Shown here piece after piece: positions 45,885-56,674 of a DNA stretch of 64,000 nucleotides. Positions within the stretch are counted from its first letter, which is position 1; every line of letters begins with the position of its first letter. Origin of the DNA: Cryptomeria japonica (Eukaryota; Streptophyta; Pinopsida; Cupressales; Cupressaceae). A program made the position numbers and the translations under genes. The notes under the pieces are model-generated. The model had not been told where the DNA came from and did not search any database. It saw nothing but the letters and a program-made list of their open reading frames with translations. The stretch covers positions 818,408,396-818,472,395 of the forward strand of contig NC_081414.1 of assembly GCF_030272615.1 (NCBI RefSeq), in the 5' to 3' direction.

Positions 45885-47623
45885 CTATAATTGCTCCACT
45901 AGATTATATTGTTTCACAATGGATGATATGTTAGTGGTAGGACCTGGAAAAACAACTTTAGCTTTGCTTCTGGTGATAGCATGAGAAGGTTCTTGATTTT
46001 TCTTTTCTTTTACTACAATCACATTTACCACATTATCATATGTATGAGCGTAGTTTACCTTTGCTTTACCCTTACCATTATGTGTTGTTGATGATTCACC
46101 CTTCTCATAGTTTGGAAGCAGAGTTTTAAAATTTGTATGAGATTCATTTGTCGTATGTCCATCCACAGTTATTACTCCATTATCAATCAAATCTTGGATG
46201 ACATGTTTCAACTGTTGACAATTATCCATGTGATGTCCCTTGTTTCGGTGGAAATCGCAATAATGGTTATCATCCCACCAAGGGGGTTTTACTTGAGGTT
46301 TGTAGTTCCTTCCTTATGGAAAAGTAATCAATTAGTTTCCAAGAAGTGTCTTTAGTGCTGACCCAAGTGGTTCACCAATGTTTGTAAATTTCCTTCGAAA
46401 GAAGTTGTTGAAAGTTGATTTTTGGTGATAGTTGTTTTGTTGAGTTGTTGTTGAGTGGGTGGATAAATTGAAAACTGGTTGTTTTGGTTTTATATTGTTG
46501 TTATCCACTATTCCATCGTTGACGACATTTCAATTTCTATTCCAAAATTTAGGCTTATCATTGTCATTGTTGCTAACATTGTTGTTAGGAGGATTAACGC
46601 CTTCTTTGTATAGCTTCAACTCACCATTCTTTACCATAGCTTCTTCCATTCTGATACATTATCGATCATCTTTTCAAAATTTTGATGGAATTGCATTTTT
46701 AGATGACAACTCATTTGTCCATTTAGGTTGTCAATGAATATGTCTATCTTCTCGTGTTCCAGAACCGTTCGAGGATATCGTGAAGCTAATCGTCTCCATC
46801 TCTGTAGAAACGTCATGAAAGGTTCTTCACTCTTTTATTTAGTGTTACATAAATCAAGCATTGTTACCTCATGTTGAATGTTGTAAGAGTATTGTGAAAC
46901 AAACTTATCCACCAATTCTGTGAGTGATCTAATTCCAGGTGGAAGTTTTGAGAACCATTCCATATCTAATCCACTTAAGCTTTTTGGAAATAATCTCATC
47001 AGATTGGTATCCTCATGTGCAAACTCCATACTCAGTGTGCAAAATTCTCATATATGATCCTGGGGATTAGTGCTTCCATTATATTTATCATATCGAGGAG
47101 TTTCACAACCTGTAGGAAATGGTATCATGTTTAGATTTCTATCGAAGGGGTAAGGACATATTTCTTGAAGCGAGTATCTTCTAACAATTCCTCTTTGCAT
47201 ATCTTGAATTTGTGTTTGCAGCGTTTGTATTTATTGTGTAAGAGCTGTGATAGGATTATCAACATGATTTGTCCTTGTATGAGTGTGTGTTCTAGTATGA
47301 TCTTTATCTCTTCTTGTGTCATCTTGAACCCTTCTCGTGTCATCTTGAACCCTTCTTGTGTCTTCATTAGATTTGACAAGGTTGAGAATTTCTACATCAT
47401 CCTTTTTGGGAATGGAAGTTTCCTCATTAGTTCTTGTGTTATTAGGAATCGATGTGTCATTCATTTTGAGACCAAAAATATTCTCATGTTGTTCGTTATC
47501 AGGGGAAGAGTCACTTCTCTTTTGTGCTAATTTGCTCATATCAAAATCTTGGGGGAGTGTAGCACTAGATTTAGCTAACATTAGGAAGTATTTTTCTTTT
47601 TCTCCCTCCAATATTTTCTCCAT
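45885..47623 (-). pseudogene. Gag of the 17.5-kb element
   Basis: From the N-terminus: an acidic/Thr-rich segment with short DDTRRVQ repeats (~47350-47270), a Retrotrans_gag domain (~47110-46640, with DMEWFSKLPPGI and FMTFLQRWRRLASRYP) and a metal-binding-like CDFHRNKGHHMDNCQQL (~46265-46215). Stops occur at 47231, 46835 and 46631. A frameshift lies between ~46630 and 46300. It leads straight into the protease frame. Gag would form the particle and bind RNA. Confidence 0.8.
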
Positions 47624-49847
47624 AAATTTATCGAATTTAGGATCTTGTTTGATTTCTTAAAGATGTTGTTCTGTTATTTCCCCTTCTTATTGTATTTCAT
47701 TTTTGGGTTCCATGTTCCTATAATCTTCAGTTATTTCCAATGATTCAATTTTTGTTTCTGCAATCTTCCATCTATGCGCTCTAGTTAAAACGGGCATACA
47801 CATGTGTTTAGATATTGTGTTAGGATTCAATTGTCTAAAAGTTGTTTTGATAAGTGATCAATTGTCAATGTAAATGTGATAGAGTGATATGACATGAAAA
47901 GATGATTCAAGTTTTTAAAAGTTTGCAAGTTTTTTGATCTTCGATTTTGGAGTGCAATGATGATGATTTTGATAAAACCAAGTCCAATAGGAACGATATA
48001 TCCTATGATGTGGGACAAGGTTGTCCTGACCAAACGTTGTAGTTTCATGATGGAGGATGATAGATCCTGATGAGAAACTATGTTTTGAGTGATATGTTTA
48101 TCAAAGAGGGTGATAATGCACTTTGAGATGTTTAGATCTTGAACTTGTTGAAGGTGAATACTTGAAAATATTGAGGTTTCTATTTCTAGAATCCGATTTG
48201 ACAGATGATAACTTGACCAAGTGAACCAAGAAGACAATCTAACCACAGAATGACAAATATCAAGTGTTTATGCTCACTGTAAACTGACCAAGCAAATATG
48301 ATAGGTCTAAAAAGACATGGAAGAAGACAACTCTATACTGACAAAGATAGAAATTTGTACGACACCTTATACAACTCCGAACAACAATTTAGAAAAGCCA
48401 GTACGACAAACCAGAAATCTCGCACGACAAAAGGCATAAACTCGTACGATCTTTCTCACAGAACCAGACGACAAAAGATGACACAAAATTCTCTGCCAAA
48501 CTGACTCGTACGACAATTCCCACTGGACCAGATGATAAAAGATAACACAAAGTTTTTTGCTAAGATGACTCGTACGACTGAGGACAAAACAGAGACAAAA
48601 ATTTTGTTTGGACAGATTTTTGATCAATGAAGTTTGATGTTTTTCTTCTGTTTTCCAATTTTTTAGATGTCTAATTTTTTGTTTTAGGGATGAAGACACA
48701 ACAAACACGTGATATGATAAGTGACCTCAAGCACAACATGCTAAATCCTAAGCAAGTTGGCTGAGAGAGAAAACCTTTGCTTGAAAACTTAGGCACACAC
48801 CCAATAGCTAATCAGAATACGATCGTTGAGTCTCACGCAATGGATTCTCAACACCATATTATCCGACTCCAAATCCTAATGGGGGCATGATATGGCAAGT
48901 GTCTTGGGAGAGTTATTATCTCTCTTGCACAAATATTATCCCCCTTTCGGAGGTGAATCAGGTAGCCTCTATCTTAGGGTTCGTAGTAAGGGTTTCCGTT
49001 TGAAATTACCCCTTGTAGTCGCGCAAGCGCGATTGAGGCCTATAGCCCTACAAAGTACTGAAACAAGAAGTAGTCACACAAGCGTAATTGAGACCGTGAG
49101 GCCCTACTAAATGTACAATATGAGAGATCTCAAAAGAGAAAACTCAAATAATCCCATCCTCCGAGACTTTAATCCCGAGAGGCCTATTTTTTAGAGTGAG
49201 TCAGAAAGCTTAGGTCTAGTTGTACTCACTTGGGTCGTTCTCATAGGGTGATTACTTTTTCCCACTGTGATAAGCCCGCTAAAGGTAATCAAATCTCAAA
49301 AATAGAAGTGCTTCAAGGGTTGGGATTTCTGATTGTCCAAATGGACAAGAGCATACTCTCCTACCTCTTAGACAACTTCTCAAGCATAGAAAACAAGGTG
49401 TTCATTTACCATTAGCAAAATAAGTGTGCCTAGAAAACTTAAAGAAGACACAAAGTTTGGTTGAGTCCTCCTAGGCAACTTGCAAAACAGATACGTTAGT
49501 AGTAATGATGTGTTTTGATGAAAAGAAGCTTTGACAAATGTAATCTTTGACAATCGTCCTGCAAAAACTAGTTAGGTTGTCAAAAAACTCATAAACAGAC
49601 CAGGGTTAGCATTAGTAATAATCAAATTGAAGCATGAAAACCCTAAAATGCAATCTGTTTTGAAAACATGGAAGCAGAAATTCATACGACAATTCTCACC
49701 TATTTGTACGATAATTATCACCTGCTCGTACGAGGGCACAAAGGAGCTCGTACGAGACAGAAAGGGAACTCATACGAAATTTTGAATCAGACCCGGCCAA
49801 AAACCTGCTAGATTAAAAATTTGATGATGTTACGGTGGGCACCAAAA
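47624..49847 (-). other. 5' leader and primer binding site of the 17.5-kb element
   Basis: The primer binding site is at 49829-49844 (TGGTGCCCACCGTAAC on the minus strand), 3 bases from the LTR. The 2.2-kb leader has no recognisable ORF. Two parts (48350-48580 and 49680-49780) carry many copies of a CGTACGA-like word, often the full palindrome TCGTACGA. Confidence 0.65.
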
Positions 49848-50930
49848 TGTCGTGCCTGTGAAGTGTGATACCTGTAGCTATCGCCTCCTAAGAGATGTGG
49901 GTATGGATTTTCTCTCAGATCCGGATAAGCAATCCCAGTGACTTGACTACACCTAGATGGAGGATTTGAAATGATGATGATGTGCAAGATATATGAGATT
50001 GATTATGCTAGATTGATCCAAGAGTCTAATTAAGCTAATGATATGCATGATTAAGCTATGATGATGATGATGCAATTAAGCTAGAAAAGAGATTGATTAA
50101 GCTGCGTGATTCAACAGTTATGCTAGAAAATGATCAAATTAAGCTAAATCTAAGATGCAATTTCCTATAACAACAATGCTCAAATGATATGCCTATAGTA
50201 ACAATGCCTAAATTGATAATGAGATGGGATCCTTTGTGATCCAAAATGAGGGATATTTATAGGATTTCCAAGGCCAGGGGTGAGGTGGTAGGAATCAATG
50301 GTCAAGATTGAGTCTGAAGATATCAAGGGTGAAACTAGAGGAGGTTGGAGAAGAGGTTGGAGGGAGGGACACTTGTCATCTTTGTGGTGACAAGTGTCAA
50401 GGATCCTTGCTCATAACAGGGCAAGTGTCCAAGAGAGGAGACATGTGGCCAAAGTGCCATGTGTCTCAAGGGGAGAATATCCACACCATAGGAGGTTAGG
50501 ATAAGGAGGTTAGAATATGCAAGATAGGATAGGGTTAGGCAAACCCAAGGTTAGGTGGAATGGCTTAGGTTAGAGGGATGGTTAGGTTAGGTGGTTAGAA
50601 GTTAGGAGGCATGTGAGTAATTTGAATTTAAAAATTCAAATAATAGGAAAAGACTAATTAATTTTCAACAACTAATAAATTGATTTGTTTTAATTAATTA
50701 GAGGATTAGAAGAATTGATTGAAATGGGGGGGGATTAATCAATTTGAATTAATTAATCAAAGGGGACTATTGAAATGAACCTATTAAATAAATCCTTAGA
50801 TTTATTAATAAGTAGATAAAAGGGAGAATTTAATCAAATTGCTAATGAATTCAATTAAATTAGGAAGGGGGATTAATTAAATAATTGCTTATTTAATTAA
50901 TTATCTTCAGACCATTTTTAGGTGTATACA
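49848..50930 (-). repeat. Right (5') LTR of the 17.5-kb element
   Basis: 1,083 bp, the direct counterpart of 33401-34564. It ends at 50930 next to the AGAAA target duplication. Confidence 0.88.
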
Positions 50931-51070
50931 AGAAATTCACATGTTAATTCTTTAAGTAATTGGTCAACCATATAGTTGATGTGGTTTATTGCCTCTTCTT
51001 CTAAACATCCATAATGATCTATCATATAACAGGAAATTGTTGAGGTTGTATGTCCATGGAGTTTATCATC
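50931..51070 (-). pseudogene. Terpene synthase copy B, last exon, 5' part
   Basis: Read on the minus strand from an AG at 51071-51072: DDKLHGHTTSTISCYMIDH, then EEEAINHINYMVDQLLKEL, matching the conifer SCYMxDHP...EEDALNHI...IRELNWE block. The exon is cut at 50931 by the 17.5-kb retroelement and continues at 33400. With one AGAAA copy removed the reading frame is continuous, so the exon was open when it was hit. Confidence 0.88.
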
Positions 51071-51172
51071 CTTCATTACCATAACAAATATGTTAATATG
51101 CTAATATTATAAGTATAATATCATGTGGTTTTGGATCTAATCGTGAATTTAAAAGAGAAAGAGTAAAATCTA

Positions 51173-51421
51173 GTAATCATGAACATCATCAATTAAATGA
51201 GTACACAACCATATGAGCTCATAGAATCTACATTGATTATTAAATGTCTTCTGAATAGTGTTGTCTTCTAAATCTTGAGCTGCCAAGAGAAGAGGGCGCA
51301 ACAATAATGGTCCAATTGTTGCAGTTGTTGATGCAATCTTAAGGTACTCATTATAGGTTGGAGCATGTTTACTTATGTTCCATTTTGCTTGTTGTAAACT
51401 AGCTTCAACATAATCTGCCCA
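51173..51421 (-). pseudogene. Terpene synthase copy B, penultimate exon
   Basis: An AG acceptor (TTTAG at 51426-51422) precedes TGG, and the frame reads WADYVEASLQQAKW, HAPTYNEYLKI and FYELIWLCTHLIDDVHDY. These match the conifer W...YLxEAxW...HVPTxxEYL and the second metal-binding (NSE/DTE) helix: D in IDDVHD stands at the first position of that motif. About 83 codons are open. The GT donor expected after HDY is not evident (TAG follows), so splicing was probably already damaged. Upstream exons are not seen before the next retroelement at 51768. Confidence 0.82.
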
Positions 51422-51767
51422 CTAAATCATAATAAACTTGAATTACTAATTCAATCTCCTAATTTTATTTCCCAATTTATATATTTAATTTGATCTTAAA
51501 AAGTACTCACAAAACATTTGTCCACAAAAATAATATCACTTATATATTTTACATGCTTAGTGTACTTTCATTTCACTTACTTTTTAAAAAGAAATTGAAA
51601 TTTTTAAGTATTATAAAGAAACGAAATTCAAATAAAATAAATAATATCAAATAATTAAATTAATTTTTAAATAAATTAAAAAATTTATGTTCACAATAAA
51701 GTAAATAAAAATAATCTTATATTAAAGTAAAATAACTCTTAAATAAATAAAATACGATATCTATTGG
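51422..51767. other. AT-rich intron-like sequence of terpene synthase copy B
   Basis: No upstream exon is recognisable here; very AT-rich. It is bounded on the right by the LTR at 51768, whose insertion or a linked deletion may have removed the earlier exons. Confidence 0.5.
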
Positions 51768-53360
51768 TGCAAGTGCATTTGGAAGACCAAAGAACTAAAT
51801 GAAGCCATTAAAGACTTTTGAAGGTCATATGAAGACAAGTGCAATAAATTATAATGTCTTATGGCCTTTAATGATGAAAATTGTAATAAGTTTGTAATTT
51901 GTCCTGAAGGGCCTGGTAAGGACCTTAGGACCAACAAAAAGATGTAATAGGGATGTATGGCTTAGAGAGTCCAGGAAGGTTTAGAAAAGTTTAAATAAAA
52001 CATTTCAAGTTTCATGTCAATAGTTAGGAGTTTTTAATCAAATTATGTCATTTTCCCAAAGTTGACAAATTTGAATATTTGAAAGGTAACGGTTAGGTAG
52101 TTTTGGGGGGAAATTAGTTTTTAAGAGTTAAATGTTTTAAAAATGAAATGTAACCAATAAAATTTGGTTTATATAGTTAGGGAAAATTTATAAATGGGAA
52201 ATGAAATGCTTTGTACGACAGATCATGCTGGTGTATGGACTGGGAACCAAGAGATTCAATAAAACACTCTATTTTCTGCCATTTTTTATGTTTTGTGCAT
52301 TGTAATTTTGATTTTTATTGGTGTTGTTGATCTCAAATGCTTTAAGGACTTGTAGGAACCATTTATACATTGCTTTATGCACTGAAAATTCATTCTTGGT
52401 TTCAGTTTGTAATTCTAGGCTGATTGTTAACACATTTTGACTAGTTTTTGTTAAAGAAAAGTGATTTTCTAACATAAAGAAGGCATTCCATGATTAAACC
52501 AGACCTGTGAATCATGGGATGTCTCCATTAAACATGTAACATTATGTCCTAACCTGACAATGTGCAGATAAGTTGGAGAAAGGGGTGATCACCATTGGAA
52601 AAGAGTGGAAATTGCATTGAAAATGCTTGCTTAGGAGTAGCAATAGAAAATCCGCCTTAAAGAGGGGCACTTTTTATGATTGATAGTGTTGATAAATTTC
52701 ATATTAAATTTGAATCCATCATCATTTGGATGGTATAGTGTTTGGAAAGGGGATATGTGAGAAAACTCACTTTTGAGGGCTTGTGAGAGGCTAAAATAGA
52801 GATTTTGCATCTAAGAAGGTTAAAACTTGAAAATAATTGCATTTTCCTTAGTTTTAAACCATATTGGATTACTTTTGATAGTTTTGGAATTAGGGAGTTA
52901 AAACATAATATACTTCCTTTGTTAATTTGCCACTTTTTGGGCTTAAAACCAGTGCATAATTACAGGACAGCATATACTTTCCAAAACAACCATATGCAGG
53001 CTTTTGATATGTCAAAGTAGAGACAAATAGGTGTCTGAATATCTAACTTATTTGTTTAGTTTTTTGGAAAATTTTGGAGAAAACAATTAATTTTACTCGC
53101 TGGAGGGCTAAATGCAACTAGGCCTAGAAGGCTAAAAAGAGGGTTTTGCATTTAAACAAGTTATTACGACCACAAAAATAGTTTGAACGCCTTATTTTGA
53201 GGTTGTGTAAACATTCCATACCTTTGGAATCATTTGGAGAAGTGTTGGTTTGCATTTGACCTATTTGAACCATTTGGGTGCTAGTAGGCCTAGGGGTTTG
53301 AACCTTGTATTTCTCTTATAAATATTAAAGGTTCATTTATCACACCATTCCTCTACATCA
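51768..53360 (+). repeat. Left LTR (1,593 bp) of the gag/protease-only element
   Basis: TG...CA termini; its first ~850 bp repeat at 55441-56289. The primer binding site TGGTATCAAAGCTTCAG begins at 53363, two bases after the LTR; TGGTATCA is the initiator methionine tRNA type. Confidence 0.8.
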
Positions 53361-53417
53361 AGTGGTATCAAAGCTTCAGTTAGTAGATCTTTAAGGAGGA
53401 AAACCAACAAAGTAGAA

Positions 53418-54439
53418 CATGGCACCTAAGAACTAAATGGCAAGAGAGATTGAAGAGTTGAAAGCAGCCCTAGAACAGAAGGGAAGAGAGAATAGAGAAT
53501 TAGAGGCAACCAAGGAAAGGGAAGAAAGAAAAATGAGAAGGGAAAGACTTCAATTGTATATAAGCCTTAGAGAAAGAAAGAAGAGACCCTGGAAGAGAAG
53601 AGAATCATGAAGAAAACAATGAGGGAGAAGAGCAAGCACATGAGAGACATAGGGATGAAGAAGACCCTAAGGAGAGGAGATTTATAAGATTGATTACGGA
53701 AGTACAAGGTACTGGTATGAAGACACGAGATTTTCCAATCTACCAAGGCAAGATGGAGAGTGAAGAAGTTCTTGGTTGGATAGAGGCACTTGAGAACTAT
53801 TTTGATCTAGAGGAGATAGTTGGAGACAAGAAGGTGAAAATAGAAAAAGAAAGGCTAAGGGGAACAACCCTTACATGGTGGACAAGTATTCAAAATGAGA
53901 GAGAGGATAGGGGATTGAATAAAATCTCAGATTGGGAGAGGATGAAGACTATGGTGAGGAGTCAATTTTTGCCATCAGACTTGGAAATCCAGATTAAGAT
54001 GAGGAGAAACAACTTGAAACAGAAGGACTTAGATGTAATGTCCTATACTGAACAATTTCACACCCTGAGCATTAGGGGAGGAGCAGAAGATGAAGATGAG
54101 AAGGTGGCTAGATACATCAATGGCCTCAAGTACAACATTCAGGATGAGATAGGGTTGAACATGCCAAGAACCCTTAGAGAATGCTTTCAATTAGCAGTGA
54201 GAGCAGAAGAGAAATTGAAGAGGAAGAATGAAAGGCAAGGAAACAATGGAGGAGGAAGAACAAATCAGACTTGGGAAGAAAAGGATAGAGACAAAGGGAA
54301 TACTTCAGAGCCAAGAGGAGGATACAACCATAGAGGTGGAAGATTTGGAGTAGGAAGAGGAAGTGGAACCTTTCAAGGCAAGTGTTTCAATTGTAATGAG
54401 GTAGGTCATCAATCCTTTAGGTGTCCTAAATGGGTTTAA
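53418..54439 (+). pseudogene. Gag with CCHC zinc knuckle
   Basis: A likely original start is ATG 53418 (MAPKN, then a stop and MAREIEELKAALEQKG in frame), giving a charged coiled-coil-like N-terminus. A frameshift near 53580-53610 precedes the open part at 53690-54439 (249 codons). Retrotrans_gag spans FPIYQGKMESEEVLGWI through LRECFQLAVRAEEK. A Gly/Arg-rich stretch leads to the canonical knuckle CFNCNEVGHQSFRC. TAA at 54437-54439 separates it from the protease frame without a shift. Confidence 0.8.
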
Positions 54440-54463
54440 TCTGATAAAGGAAAAGAGAGAAGA

Positions 54464-55495
54464 GTGGATTTGACACAAGAAGAAGAGAAGAAGGAAGATG
54501 ATGGACCAGTGCTAGCATATCCAGAGATAGAGGGAGAATTCCTTATGGTGAGACAAGGTGAGCAAATACAAGAACCAAAGGTGAACATTTTCAGAACATA
54601 TTGTTTGAGCAAGGGTAAATTATGTCAATTGATTATAGATTCTGGTTCACATAACAATTTGGTTTCATTTGATATGGTGAATAAGTTGGGATTGAAAATA
54701 GTGGATCATCCTAACCCTTATAAGGCCACTTGGATTGATCAAGGGTTGAATATGGAGGTTAGAAAGAGAGCTCTTGTTAATTTTTCAATTGGTCCTTATC
54801 ATGATCAGGTAATGTGTGATATCATACCTATGAGTTGTGGACATATCATTTTGGGTAGACCATGGCAATGGGAAAGAAGAACTCTTCATGATGGTTACTC
54901 AAATGACTACATTGTGCATAAGGGTAGACAAAGATATAAGTTACAACCTTTGGATTACAGGAGTAATGACAAGATGGTGATGTGTTTTGGAAGCAACATT
55001 CCATTGAATGAGCAGGGTAGAGATGAGTATGATACTAGTTGGGGGCAGCAAACCCAAGGCAACAAAAATTTGGTTATGATAGAGCAGAAAATTAGTCCTA
55101 AAAGAGAAACCAATTGGGACTTGAAATATGTTCAAATAGGCACTATCAAGTGTCCATTTCAAGGTCAGATAAAGGGAGAACAGGTACAGGTGGTGCAGCA
55201 AGCCACAAACCACTATGAAGCAGCAAAAGCAGATGGGGCAGCAAGGCAACAATCTAATCCAAAAACAAGGTCAAATACCTTTTGTTTTCATTCTAATACT
55301 TTTGGCAAAGTGAGTGCAGGTGATGGCAAGAAAAATACCAAATTGGGAGACCAACCAATGAGGAGGCATTGGCCAGTTGATGGAGGCAAACTCAAGCCAA
55401 ACTCTTGGGACAAGAGTTTTTTCTTTTTGGGGGAGCATGGTGCAGGTGTATTTGGAAGACCAAAGAACTCAATGAATCCATTAAAGAATTTTTAA
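54464..55495 (+). pseudogene. Retropepsin followed by non-pol sequence
   Basis: 343 codons. The protease has CQLIIDSGSHNNLVSF (D-S-G triad intact) and GHIILGRPWQWERR, then the usual HKGRQRYKLQPL tail. Past residue ~190 the sequence is Gln/Asn-rich and does not match RT; the expected RT-RNase H-integrase segment is missing. The last ~20 codons lie in the right LTR, so the stop is supplied by the LTR. It could process gag in trans if expressed, but gag is broken. Confidence 0.8.
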
Positions 55496-56289
55496 GGTCA
55501 TATGAATACAAGTGTAATAAATTATAATGTCTTATGGCCTATTATGGCCTTTAATGATGAAAATTGTAATAAGTTTGTAATTTGTCCTAAAGGGCCTGGT
55601 AAGGACCTTAGGACCAACAAAAAGATGTAATAGAGATTTATGGCTTAAAGAGTCCAGGAAGGTTTAGAAAAGTTTAAATAAAACATTTCAAGACATTTCA
55701 TGTCAATAGTTAGGAGTTTTTAATCAAAATATGTCATTTTCTCAAAGTTGACAAATTTGAATATTTGAAAGGCAACGGTTAGGTAGTTTTGGGGGGAAAT
55801 TAGTTTTTAAGAGTTAAATGTTAAAAAAATGAAATGTAACCAATAAAAATTGGTTTATATAGTTAGGGAGAAGTTATAAATGGGAAATGAAATGCTTTGT
55901 AAGGCAGATCATGCTGGTGTATGGACTAGGAACCAAGAGATTCAATAAAACACTCTATTTTCTACCATTTTTTATGTTTGGTGCATTGTAATTTTGATTT
56001 TTATTGGTTCTATTGATCTCAAACACTTTGAGGACTTTTAGGAACTATGGATACATTGCTTTATGCACTGAAAATTCATTTTTGGTTTCAATTTGTAATT
56101 TTGGGCTGATTGTTAACACATTTTGACTAATTTTTTTATCAAGAAAAGCGATTTTCTAACATGAAGAAGGAATTCCATGATTGAACCAGGCCTATGAATC
56201 ATGGGATGTCTCTATTTAATATGTAACATTATTTCCTAACCTGATAATGTGCAGATAAGTTGGAGAAAGGGGTGATCACCATTGGAAAA
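55441..56289 (+). repeat. Right LTR, truncated
   Basis: Matches the first ~850 bp of 51768-53360. It is preceded by the polypurine tract (TTTTTGGGGGAGCATGG). It ends within the word CCATTGGAAAA, where an unrelated endonuclease-like fragment begins. Confidence 0.8.
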
Positions 56290-56291
56290 TA

Positions 56292-56446
56292 ATAACAAAT
56301 GAAGTACTTTCCTTTGTAAATACATCAACCACTACATATATTGTGGGTGATTTTAACATCGACGTGTCTATAGGTAACAAAAACAAAAATAACATTGTTA
56401 AACTATATGCAAGAAAATGGCATCTAAATTCTATTGCATAAATTAG

Positions 56447-56544
<98 letters not shown>

Positions 56545-56674
56545 ACTAATTGATCATATATGTAGTAATGTAGACATAGACACATGTTATATTTATAAAT
56601 TAGAAGCATATTGGATTGATCATGATCCAATATTTATGAAGTTTCAAAATACTGATCAAAATAAATATAATTAA
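56292..56674 (+). pseudogene. Endonuclease/exonuclease/phosphatase-like fragment cut by a TA tract
   Basis: The left part reads TYIVGDFNIDVSIGN, the GDFN catalytic motif of the EEP fold, then KLYARKWHLNSIA and a stop. After a 90-base TA run the homology resumes two frames away with LIDHICSN and YWIDHDPIF, the conserved DHI and SDH-like (here IDHDP) motifs, ending at TAA 56672. EEP domains nick target DNA in LINEs and occur in some Helitrons and related elements; which family this belongs to is open. Only the C-terminal half is present. Confidence 0.65.
56451..56540. repeat. (TA)45 microsatellite
   Basis: A 90-base uninterrupted TA run inside the endonuclease-like fragment. Being a multiple of three it reads through as Tyr-Ile, but the downstream homology is in another frame. 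Confidence 0.97.

Larger units (their letters stand above)
33401..50930 (-). mobile_element. Tat-like Ty3/gypsy retrotransposon, 17,530 bp, inserted in a terpene synthase exon
   Basis: Direct LTRs (33401-34564 and 49848-50930) begin TGTATACACC and end CGACA or CAACA on the minus strand. AGAAA flanks both ends (33396-33400, 50931-50935). Order on the minus strand: LTR, primer binding site, 2.2-kb leader, gag, protease, G-patch/linker, RT, RNase H, second RNase H, integrase, 1.75-kb 3' region, polypurine tract, LTR. The double RNase H and missing chromodomain mark the Tat lineage. Many stops and some frameshifts make it inactive. A 4.1-kb solo LTR interrupts it at 40988-45118. Confidence 0.9.
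51768..56289 (+). mobile_element. Gag/protease-only Ty3/gypsy element with truncated right LTR
   Basis: The left LTR starts TGCAAGTGC at 51768 and ends ACATCA at 53360, followed by an initiator-tRNA primer binding site. The right LTR starts TGCAGGTG at 55441 and matches for ~850 bp to 56289, where identity stops abruptly; the last ~740 bp of the LTR are missing. RT, RNase H and integrase are absent. The protease frame runs on into the polypurine tract and LTR. No target duplication can be tested because the right end is lost. Confidence 0.8.
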
